6,860 nucleotides of DNA from Methanocaldococcaceae archaeon (GTDB lineage Archaea; AGJL01; Methanococci; Methanococcales; Methanocaldococcaceae). The notes beneath the pieces are model-generated. The model was not told the origin of the DNA and did not search any database. It was given only the letters and a program-made list of their open reading frames with translations. A program made the position numbers and the translations under genes. Shown piece by piece: positions 1-5,803 of the stretch (position 1 is the first letter of the stretch; every line of letters starts with the position of its first letter). The stretch spans positions 1 to 6,860 of the forward strand of contig JALVUY010000210.1 of assembly GCA_027023665.1 (NCBI GenBank), written 5' to 3'.

Positions 1-2
1 AA

Positions 3-953
3 TTAAAAGAAATTCAAAATATATTATCTTCACAATATGAATTCTATGAAGAATATTTATCTTTAAAAGAAAAATTAGAGGAAAATGAAAAAAGAATAAA
101 TGAACTTGAAGATATTTATAAAATCTATAGTTCAGCAGAAACTACATTGAATAATATAAAGAGAAGATATAATGTTGAAGATATTGAAACATATTTAAAT
201 AATGAGATTTTAAAAATTGAGGAAAGAATTAAAGATATTGAGGAAAGAATAAACTATATAACTCAAAGAATTGAAGAAATGAATTACTCTGAAGAGGAAT
301 ATAACAAAGTTAAGGAAATGTATGAAAATAAATTAAGAGAATTTAACGAAGTTGAGAAAGAGTTGGAAAAATTGAAATATCATATAGAACACTTAAAAAA
401 TGAAATTACAGAGATAAATAAAAAATTAGATGAACTACATAATTTAGAATTGGAAAAGGAAAAATTAAGTAAATTTATCGACTATTTAAAAAAGGTTAGA
501 GAAGTATTTGGAAAAAATGGATTTCAAAAATACCTTAGAAAAAAATACATTCCTCTAATTCAAAAATATTTAAATGAGGCATTCAACGAGTTTGATTTAC
601 CATATAGCTTTGTAGAATTAACAGAGGATTTTGATATTAAGGTTCATTCTCCTAATGGAGTATTAAATATAGATAATTTAAGTGGTGGAGAGCAGATAGC
701 AATTGCTCTATCTTTAAGGTTGGCAATTGCAAATGCCTTAATTGGAAATAGAATTGACTGTATTATATTAGATGAGCCAACGGTATATTTAGATGAGAAT
801 AGAAGGGCAAAGTTAGCAGAAATATTTAGAAAAGTTAAAAATATTCCTCAGATGATAATTATAACTCACCATAGAGAACTTGAAGACATTGCTGACACTA
901 TAATAAATGTCACAAAAGAAGGAGGGGTATCAAAAGTTAATATATCTCAATAA
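3..953 (+). CDS. rad50: DNA double-strand break repair ATPase Rad50, C-terminal part (5' end outside window)
   Basis: The frame is open from the left edge, so this is the last 316 residues of a longer protein; Rad50 is usually 850-1,000 residues. Rad50 is the SMC-like ATPase partner of the Mre11 nuclease, which detects and processes DNA ends. Residues 1 to about 160 of the visible part are charged and heptad-rich, the returning arm of the coiled coil. From about residue 168 a motif FGKNGFQKYLR leads into the C-terminal ATPase lobe. That lobe has the ABC signature LSGGEQ (678-695), Walker B CIILDE (759-776), the D-loop YLDE and the switch histidine in ITHHRE. All catalytic elements expected of this lobe are intact. 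The N-terminal Walker A and the zinc-hook CxxC lie left of the window, so they cannot be judged, and mre11 is not seen. The next gene starts within about 40 bp, suggesting cotranscription. Confidence 0.96.
   Translation, partial: LKEIQNILSSQYEFYEEYLSLKEKLEENEKRINELEDIYKIYSSAETTLNNIKRRYNVEDIETYLNNEILKIEERIKDIEERINYITQRIEEMNYSEEEYNKVKEMYENKLREFNEVEKELEKLKYHIEHLKNEITEINKKLDELHNLELEKEKLSKFIDYLKKVREVFGKNGFQKYLRKKYIPLIQKYLNEAFNEFDLPYSFVELTEDFDIKVHSPNGVLNIDNLSGGEQIAIALSLRLAIANALIGNRIDCIILDEPTVYLDENRRAKLAEIFRKVKNIPQMIIITHHRELEDIADTIINVTKEGGVSKVNISQ
216..257 (+). repeat. 21-bp imperfect tandem repeat encoding one coiled-coil heptad twice
   Basis: Two adjacent 21-base units (216-236 and 237-257) match at 18 of 21 positions, the first 14 being identical. 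In the rad50 frame they encode IEERIKD then IEERINY, exactly one heptad each, so the duplication keeps both reading frame and coiled-coil register. Confidence 0.75.
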
Positions 954-975
954 TAAAAATAAACAAAAAATAAAA

Positions 976-984
976 GAGGGTGAT
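976..984 (+). promoter_or_regulatory. Ribosome binding site that bears on the PIN gene start
   Basis: GAGGGTGAT is complementary to the archaeal 16S rRNA 3' end. Its GGTGAT lies 5 nt before an ATA at 990, the same spacing as GGTGAT to ATG at 1410 in the next gene. The TTG at 985 touches the site directly and reads into a TAG after five codons. Confidence 0.6.
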
Positions 985-989
985 TTGAT

Positions 990-1388
990 ATATACAAAAT
1001 AGTTCCAGACACAAACTTTCTAATCTATGTTTTTAAACATAAGATTAACTTTGACTATGAAATAGAAAGGGCTATAAACTCAAAATTTGAAATTGTTATA
1101 TTATCTCCAGTAAAGAGAGAGTTAGAAAAGTTATTAAATAATCCAAATTTAAAAGGTAAAGAAAAATTATCTATTAAATTGGCTCTTAATAAAATAAAAA
1201 ATTATAAAATAGTTAATACTAACTCTGAAAATTATGCAGACGAAGCTATTTTAAAGTATGCCCTACAAAATAAAAATGTTATCGTGGCTACAAATGATAA
1301 AGAACTTAAAGAGAAATTAATAGAAAATAATATTCCAGTTATGGTGGTTAGGCAGAAAAAATACTTTGAAGTTTTTGGAATGCTATAA
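990..1388 (+). CDS. PIN-domain ribonuclease, FCF1/Utp24-like, with non-standard or frameshifted start
   Basis: About 132 residues, a normal length for a single PIN domain. The acidic residues expected of the metal-dependent PIN nuclease site are present: D7 (VPDTN), E44 (VKRELEKL), D84 (YADEA) and D103 (ATNDKEL). The ATND-KEL stretch and the C-terminal RQKKYFEVFG ending resemble the archaeal FCF1-like group; eukaryotic Fcf1/Utp24 cuts pre-rRNA, so an RNA substrate is inferred. No ATG, GTG, TTG or CTG occurs in frame between the upstream in-frame TGA (981) and D7. The first conventional start, TTG at 1179, would delete half the domain and two catalytic acids. I place the start at ATA 990 because of its spacing from GGTGAT. 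The alternative is a 2-base insertion in an ATATATA tract just after TTG 985. There is no adjacent antitoxin, so a VapC toxin is less likely. It sits between rad50 and the next gene with short gaps, probably in one operon. Confidence 0.78.
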   Translation: MYKIVPDTNFLIYVFKHKINFDYEIERAINSKFEIVILSPVKRELEKLLNNPNLKGKEKLSIKLALNKIKNYKIVNTNSENYADEAILKYALQNKNVIVATNDKELKEKLIENNIPVMVVRQKKYFEVFGML

Positions 1389-1398
1389 AAAATAGTTT

Positions 1399-1404
1399 GG
1401 TGAT
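1399..1404 (+). promoter_or_regulatory. Ribosome binding site of the TIM-barrel gene
   Basis: GGTGAT lies 5 nt before the ATG at 1410 and supports that start. It is the reference spacing used to judge the PIN gene start upstream. Confidence 0.7.
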
Positions 1405-1409
1405 TAAAT

Positions 1410-2243
1410 ATGAGATTTGGAGTTTCATCATTAGTTTTTTTACCAGAGAGTTTAACATCCTCATTGGAAAAGATTGCTGAGCACAACTTTGATGCTTGGG
1501 AAATTGTTTGCGAAGGAACTCATTATTTATCCCCCAAAAACATAAAGTATCTTATGGAGTTAAAAAACAAATATGAAGTTGATATTGTAGTCCATGCTCC
1601 TTTTGCTGACTTAAATCCTGCTTCTATGAATGAAAGAGTTAGAAGATTAACTGTTGAGTGTATAAGAGATGCTATAGAGGGGGCTTTTGAATTAGATTCT
1701 GAAGTTGTTGTAGTTCATCCTGGATACATTCCAGAACTTTGGAGTAACTATGTAAATGACATCTTAGATAACAACTTTTCAACTCTCTCAGAAATCGTAG
1801 AAATAGCAGAAGATTATGGAATAAAAATTGGCTTGGAAAATATGCCAAATTATAAAGGGCTCTTAGGAACTACTCCTGAGTCTTTATTAGAAATTGTTAA
1901 GGACATTGATTCAAAAAATTTAGGAATAACTTTTGATATAGGGCATGCAAATACTGTTGGAAATCCTTCAGAATTCGTTGAAAAACTTCAAAACATTGGA
2001 ATTGGTATAATTCACGTTCATATACACGACAATAATGGATATGATGATGAACATTTAAAGCTTGGAGAAGGAAATATTAACTTTATTGAAGTATTGGAAA
2101 AATTAAAAGAAATTAAGTATGATGGTATTATTACCATTGAAAATAAAAATATAAGAGATGCTGTAAAAAGTAAAGATATTTTAAAGGAATATTTAGAAAT
2201 AGATAATAAAAGATTGTTTGAAAAAAGTAAACTAAAAGAGTAA
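1410..2243 (+). CDS. Xylose isomerase-like TIM-barrel protein (AP endonuclease family 2 superfamily)
   Basis: A 277-residue single TIM barrel, a typical length for this superfamily, which includes endonuclease IV and sugar isomerases/epimerases. Motifs in order: VVHAPFADLN (H62), VVHPGY (H103), GLENMPN (E143), FDIGHAN (D176, H179), HVHIHD (H204), DDEHLKLGEG (D213, H215) and IENK (E244). By position and spacing these correspond to the nine zinc ligands of bacterial endonuclease IV, so a multi-metal site is likely. Whether the substrate is abasic DNA or a sugar (phosphate) cannot be settled: many relatives with a similar core are isomerases. The last 30 or so residues are charged and helical. 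The gene lies 21 bp after the PIN gene and is the third gene from rad50, a context compatible with DNA maintenance but not proof of it. A T-rich tract follows its stop. Confidence 0.9.
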   Translation: MRFGVSSLVFLPESLTSSLEKIAEHNFDAWEIVCEGTHYLSPKNIKYLMELKNKYEVDIVVHAPFADLNPASMNERVRRLTVECIRDAIEGAFELDSEVVVVHPGYIPELWSNYVNDILDNNFSTLSEIVEIAEDYGIKIGLENMPNYKGLLGTTPESLLEIVKDIDSKNLGITFDIGHANTVGNPSEFVEKLQNIGIGIIHVHIHDNNGYDDEHLKLGEGNINFIEVLEKLKEIKYDGIITIENKNIRDAVKSKDILKEYLEIDNKRLFEKSKLKE

Positions 2244-2261
2244 TTTATTATTTTATTTTTT
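2244..2261 (+). terminator. Putative T-rich archaeal terminator
   Basis: Directly after the stop codon, 18 bases contain only T except for three A residues, ending in a run of six T. Archaeal RNA polymerase commonly terminates at such U-rich tracts without a hairpin. In a genome this AT-rich the signal is weak evidence, but it sits in the only sizeable gap between the forward genes. Confidence 0.4.
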
Positions 2262-2307
2262 GGTTAAATTATTTTTATTTTAATTCTAAAGTTTGGTTAT
2301 TTTAACC
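2262..2307. repeat. GGTTA repeats with inverted TAACC before the PMDh-L gene
   Basis: GGTTA occurs at 2262-2266 and 2295-2299 (each preceded by TT, 33 bp apart), with an inverted TAACC at 2303-2307. The second and third make a small palindrome with a 3-base centre; the first extends to GGTTAA, pairing with TTAACC at 2302-2307. This could be a regulator site for the downstream gene. No convincing TATA box/BRE pair was identified in the gap, so the promoter itself is not placed. The 5-bp hairpin is too weak to call a terminator. Confidence 0.3.
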
Positions 2308-2320
2308 TAAAAAAGATTTT

Positions 2321-2325
2321 GGTGG
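2321..2325 (+). promoter_or_regulatory. Ribosome binding site of the PMDh large-subunit gene
   Basis: GGTGG lies 5 nt before the ATG at 2331 and fixes that start. Confidence 0.65.
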
Positions 2326-2330
2326 AATAA

Positions 2331-3539
2331 ATGTATCTTACCAAAGAAGAGGAAAAAATTTTAGATGGAGAATATGGAGAAATTTTAAGAAAATGTATGA
2401 ATTTACTTGTTTCGTTAGGAGACATATATGGGGCTGAAAGATTAATTCCAATAAAATCTGCTCAAATTTCTGGGGTTTCATATAAGACAATAGGAGACAT
2501 TGGATTGGAATTTTTAGAAGATTTTTCTAAAGAAAATGTTAAAGTTAAGGTTCATTCTACATTAAACCCGGCTGGAATGGATTTAGATATATGGAAAGAA
2601 TTAAGCATAAGTGAAGAATTTGCTAAAAAACAGTTAAGAATAATAGAGGCGTTTAAAAAAATGGGTGTTGAAATTGGTTGCACTTGCACTCCTTATTTAA
2701 CTGGAAACCTACCTAAATTTGGAGAACATATAAGTTGGGCAGAAAGTTCTGCAGTATGTTTTGCAAATTCAGTTATTGGAGCACGAACAAATAGAGAAGG
2801 AGGACCTTCAGCATTAGCATCAGCAATTATTGGAAAAACACCATACTATGGTTATCACTTAGATGAAAATAGAAAAGCAAATTATATTATAGAGTTAGAC
2901 AGCCAATTAATAAAAAATATTGATAAAGAAGAGAGTTTTTATGGTGCCTTAGGTTACTTAGTTGGAAAAATTGTAAAAAATGGAGTTCCTTATTTTGAAA
3001 ATTTATACAAACTAAATCCCAATAATGATGACTTAAAATCCTTAGGGGCGGCAATGGCAGCAAGTGGTGGAGTTGCCTTATACCATGCTAAAAATTTGAC
3101 AGCAGAGTGTAAAGTTAAAAATGTTATTAATGATAAAGTTGAAAAGATAACTATTGGAATTGATGATATAAAAGAGAGTTATGAAAAATTAAATACAACA
3201 AACGAAGAGCCTGATTTAATTTGTATTGGCTGTCCCCACTGCTCTCTAATGGAAATTAAAAAAATTGCTGAAATGTTAAAGGATAAGAAATTAAAATCTG
3301 ATTTATGGGTTTGTAGCTCTCTACATATAAAATCTATTGCCGATAGAATAGGATATACAAAGATAATTGAAAAGGCAGGAGGAAAAATAATTAAAGACAC
3401 TTGTATGGTTGTCTCTCCAATAGAGGATTTAGGCTATAAAGTTGTTGCTACAAACTCTGGAAAGGCATCTGTTTATTTACCAAGCTTTTGTAAAAGTGAG
3501 GTAATTTTTGATGATTTAAAGAATATAATAGGGAAATAA
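2331..3539 (+). CDS. Phosphomevalonate dehydratase large subunit (aconitase X catalytic domain)
   Basis: A 402-residue protein of the aconitase X family (formerly DUF521), full length for an archaeal large subunit. In the archaeal mevalonate pathway this enzyme dehydrates (R)-5-phosphomevalonate to trans-anhydromevalonate 5-phosphate, which a UbiD-type decarboxylase then converts, feeding isoprenoid and membrane-lipid synthesis. Visible family features are GCTCTPYL (C117, C119), SWAESSAVCFANSVIGARTNREGGPSA split over residues 135-161, GCPHCS (C301, C304) and DTCMVVSP (C358). Cysteines from these three blocks probably hold the Fe-S cluster. The small swivelling-domain subunit is a separate gene in archaea and is not in this window. 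Some aconitase X proteins are hydroxyproline dehydratases, but a stand-alone large subunit in a methanogen-like genome favours the mevalonate role. The stop overlaps the next start by one base, so translation is probably coupled. Confidence 0.9.
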   Translation: MYLTKEEEKILDGEYGEILRKCMNLLVSLGDIYGAERLIPIKSAQISGVSYKTIGDIGLEFLEDFSKENVKVKVHSTLNPAGMDLDIWKELSISEEFAKKQLRIIEAFKKMGVEIGCTCTPYLTGNLPKFGEHISWAESSAVCFANSVIGARTNREGGPSALASAIIGKTPYYGYHLDENRKANYIIELDSQLIKNIDKEESFYGALGYLVGKIVKNGVPYFENLYKLNPNNDDLKSLGAAMAASGGVALYHAKNLTAECKVKNVINDKVEKITIGIDDIKESYEKLNTTNEEPDLICIGCPHCSLMEIKKIAEMLKDKKLKSDLWVCSSLHIKSIADRIGYTKIIEKAGGKIIKDTCMVVSPIEDLGYKVVATNSGKASVYLPSFCKSEVIFDDLKNIIGK

Positions 3540-4462
3540 TGTTAAATCCAGCAATACTAATTTTAGCTGTTATTTTTGATAGAATAATTGGAGAACTTCC
3601 TGAAAAAATTCATCCAACTGTTTGGATAGGTAAATTAATATATTCCTTAGAAAAAATATTTAAATCTACGAACTGTGAGAATATATATAAGGATTTTTTA
3701 TTTGGTTCTATAATTACTTTAATAACAATATCTGTTGTTGCTATAATTTCAATTTGTGTAGAAAAAATTGTTTTATCTCTATATTTTCCTTTAAACTATT
3801 TAGTATATGCTTTTTTACTATCAACAACTATTGGATATAAATCTTTATTCGAATTCTGTAAAAAACCAATTTTGTACATTAAAGAGGGCAACATTGAAAA
3901 AGCAAGAGAATCAGTTCAGCATATTGTAAGTAGGGATGCATCTAAGTTAGATAAGGAGCATATTCTCTCTGCTGCTATAGAAAGTTTGTCTGAAAACATA
4001 ACTGACAGTATAATTGGAGCTTTATTTTATGCAATTATTTTTGGATTGCCTGGAGCTTTTGTATATAGAGCAATAAATACCTTAGATGCAATGATTGGCT
4101 ATAAAAATGAAAAATATTTATGGTATGGAAAATTAGCAGCAAGATTGGATGATATAGCAAATTTTATCCCTTCAAGAATATCTGGACTATTATTAATAAT
4201 AACTGCTCCATTTTATAAAGGGAATATAAGAAAGGCAATATATGGATTTTTAAAGGAAGCTAATAAAGTCCCTTCTCCAAATTCAGGCTATACAATGGCA
4301 ACATTGGCTAATGCTCTAAACATAACCTTAGAAAAAATTGGGCATTATAAATTGGGTTCTGGAAAAATAGACATTGAAAAATCTATAATGGCTTTTAAGG
4401 CTGTTGATTGTGCAGTAATAAGTTTTTTAATAATTTACAGTTTAATCTGGTGGTTACTATGA
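3539..4462 (+). CDS. cobD: Adenosylcobinamide-phosphate synthase CobD/CbiB
   Basis: A 307-residue integral membrane protein of the usual length for CobD/CbiB, which joins adenosylcobyric acid to an aminopropanol-type side chain during cobamide synthesis. Methanogens need cobamides for methyl transfer. Conserved blocks are D14-RIIGELP with HPTVWIGK (25-32), IVSRDASKLD (129-138), ESLSENITDS (148-157), AINTLDAMIGYKNEKY (178-193), AARLDDIANFIPSR (200-213) and PSPNSGYTMATLANAL near residue 250. Hydrophobic segments lie near residues 4-17, 54-74, 83-99, 158-176, 214-225 and at the C-terminus. The ATG overlaps the previous TAA as TAATG, with a weak AGGG five bases upstream, so reinitiation after the upstream gene is likely. 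Its own stop overlaps the next gene as ATGA. In bacteria the symbol cobD can mean a different enzyme, so cbiB is the safer cross-reference. Confidence 0.95.
   Translation: MLNPAILILAVIFDRIIGELPEKIHPTVWIGKLIYSLEKIFKSTNCENIYKDFLFGSIITLITISVVAIISICVEKIVLSLYFPLNYLVYAFLLSTTIGYKSLFEFCKKPILYIKEGNIEKARESVQHIVSRDASKLDKEHILSAAIESLSENITDSIIGALFYAIIFGLPGAFVYRAINTLDAMIGYKNEKYLWYGKLAARLDDIANFIPSRISGLLLIITAPFYKGNIRKAIYGFLKEANKVPSPNSGYTMATLANALNITLEKIGHYKLGSGKIDIEKSIMAFKAVDCAVISFLIIYSLIWWLL
4449..4453 (+). promoter_or_regulatory. Ribosome binding site fixing the kinase start at 4459
   Basis: GGTGG, inside the last codons of cobD, lies 5 nt before ATG 4459, the same spacing as at 2331. This favours 4459 (or the adjacent ATG 4462) over an upstream in-frame TTG at 4408. 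Confidence 0.65.
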
Positions 4463-5532
4463 TGAACAAATCTCATTATCCATCAGAAGTTCCAGATGAT
4501 AGATTTGAGGTTTTAAATAATCTTAAAGATAGTCAAAAGCCCATTAAAATTTTAATACTTGGAGGATTAGACAGTGGTAAAACTACTCTAACTACTTTTT
4601 TAGCTAATGAACTTTTAAATTTAAATTATAAAGTGGCTATAATTGATTGTGATATCGGACAAAAAAGTATTCTACCCCCAGCAACTATAAGTTTAGCATT
4701 TCCAGAAACAAATTTTAACAATTTGTATGAACTTAAACCTTATAAAAGTTATTTTGTTGGTTCAACTACTCCAATTCAATTTTTTGGGGAGATGATTGTA
4801 GGAACTAAGTTACTGTGTGATTGTGCTAAGGATATGGCAGATGTTGTTATAATCGATACCACTGGGTTGATATTAGGTTCTGGGGCAGAGTTAAAGAGGA
4901 TGAAAATAGAGATGATTAAGCCAGATGTTATAATAGGTTTGCAAAAAAGAAATGAACTTAAACCTATATTAAAGGTCTTTGAAGATAAAATTAAAATTTT
5001 TTACTTAAAAGTTTATGAAAATGCAAAATCATTTAGTAGGGAAGAGAGAAAAGAACTTAGAGTAGAAAAATGGAGAGAATACTTTAAAACTTCAAAAATT
5101 TATAATATTGGTTTTAATGATGTAATTATTAGTGGAACTAAGATATTTCAAGGAGAGAAGATTTTGGAAGATGAAAAATACCTATTAGAATCACTTTTTA
5201 AATGGAAAATACTCTATGGAATTAAATGTGAGGGAAGATATACAATAGTAAAAAGAGATTTGGTAAATATGCCAAGACAGGTTGATAAAAACATTCTATA
5301 CTATATTGAGCCAGAAAGATTTAACAACTTAATAGTTGGATTGATTGATGAAGAGGGCTTTTGCATTGGATTGGGTATTTTAAAAGCTATTGATTTTGAG
5401 AATGAAACATTAGAGATTCTATCCCCCATTAATGAAGATGAAATTAAAAATCTTAAAGAAATAAGGTTTGGAAGAATAAAAGTTAATGAAAATGGGGAAG
5501 AACTTGGTTTATTAGATAGAGATTTAATATAA
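4459..5532 (+). CDS. Polyribonucleotide 5'-hydroxyl-kinase, Clp1/Grc3 family
   Basis: A 357-residue P-loop kinase. Family members transfer the gamma-phosphate of ATP to the 5'-OH end of RNA, and in some cases DNA; characterised archaeal and human Clp1 enzymes do this, and the role here is inferred from them. Walker A is GGLDSGKTT (35-43), followed by the family's IIDCDIGQ (about 63-70), a GSTTP segment and IIDTTGLILGSG, where the DTTG block is typical of Clp1/Grc3. The C-terminal third, from about residue 250, is a separate, less conserved domain. The start at 4459 overlaps the cobD stop (ATGA). The TTG at 4408 would add 17 residues overlapping the hydrophobic end of cobD and is not preferred. 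It lies 19 bp before the MJ1316-domain gene, its probable functional partner. Confidence 0.92.
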   Translation: MMNKSHYPSEVPDDRFEVLNNLKDSQKPIKILILGGLDSGKTTLTTFLANELLNLNYKVAIIDCDIGQKSILPPATISLAFPETNFNNLYELKPYKSYFVGSTTPIQFFGEMIVGTKLLCDCAKDMADVVIIDTTGLILGSGAELKRMKIEMIKPDVIIGLQKRNELKPILKVFEDKIKIFYLKVYENAKSFSREERKELRVEKWREYFKTSKIYNIGFNDVIISGTKIFQGEKILEDEKYLLESLFKWKILYGIKCEGRYTIVKRDLVNMPRQVDKNILYYIEPERFNNLIVGLIDEEGFCIGLGILKAIDFENETLEILSPINEDEIKNLKEIRFGRIKVNENGEELGLLDRDLI

Positions 5533-5551
5533 TACTTATAGATGTGGAATT

Positions 5552-5797
5552 ATGCTCAAGGAAATATTAAATAAACTCTTTTGGCATCCAAATTATAAGG
5601 ATAACATAGATAATTTTGAGATTGTTATAATCCATAGAGGAGGTAAAGATAATAAAAAAGTAATTCCATTAAGTGAGGTTAAAATTAAAGGAAATTATTT
5701 GTATTTGATATATGAAGATACTTACATTCCATTACATAGAATATTAGAGATTAGAAACAAAATGACAGGAGAAGTTTTATATAAAAAGATTAAATAA
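5552..5797 (+). CDS. Small MJ1316-domain protein (DUF504/UPF0248), predicted RNA end-recognition
   Basis: An 81-residue protein, normal for stand-alone members of the family. It contains LNKLFWHPNY near the N-terminus, VIIHRGGKDNKKVIPLSEV in the middle and the conserved YIPLHRILEIRN near residue 60, where the H and R residues are the likely functional ones. The domain has been predicted from comparative genomics to recognise RNA ends with cyclic phosphate groups; as far as I know this is a prediction, not an assay. It is probably the last gene of the forward operon, with GTGG 4 nt before its ATG. Following the RNA 5'-kinase, it fits a role in RNA healing or processing. The next gene converges and ends 6 bp further on. 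Confidence 0.9.
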   Translation: MLKEILNKLFWHPNYKDNIDNFEIVIIHRGGKDNKKVIPLSEVKIKGNYLYLIYEDTYIPLHRILEIRNKMTGEVLYKKIK

Positions 5798-5803
5798 AAT
5801 GAT

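Noticed and set aside
1179..1388. Treating TTG 1179 as the start of a 69-residue protein
   Set aside because: Coding continues in frame upstream with the N-terminal half of the PIN domain, including catalytic D7 and E44.
990..1388. VapC toxin of a toxin-antitoxin pair
   Set aside because: No small antitoxin gene lies next to it, and the ATNDKEL and RQKK features fit the FCF1-like group better.
1232..1486. Reverse-strand open frame of 84 codons opposite the PIN and TIM-barrel genes
   Set aside because: It lies antisense to two well-supported genes, spans their junction, has no ribosome binding site noticed and no recognisable domain.
2295..2307. Hairpin terminator at GGTTA-TTT-TAACC
   Set aside because: The stem is only five base pairs and is followed by an A-rich, not T-rich, stretch on the forward strand.
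3179..3400. Reverse-strand open frame of 73 codons inside the PMDh large-subunit gene
   Set aside because: Fully antisense to a conserved catalytic region; composition is that of a shadow frame.
4408..4458. Upstream TTG giving the RNA kinase a 17-residue N-terminal extension
   Set aside because: It overlaps cobD coding sequence and lacks a suitable ribosome binding site, whereas GGTGG lies 5 nt before ATG 4459.
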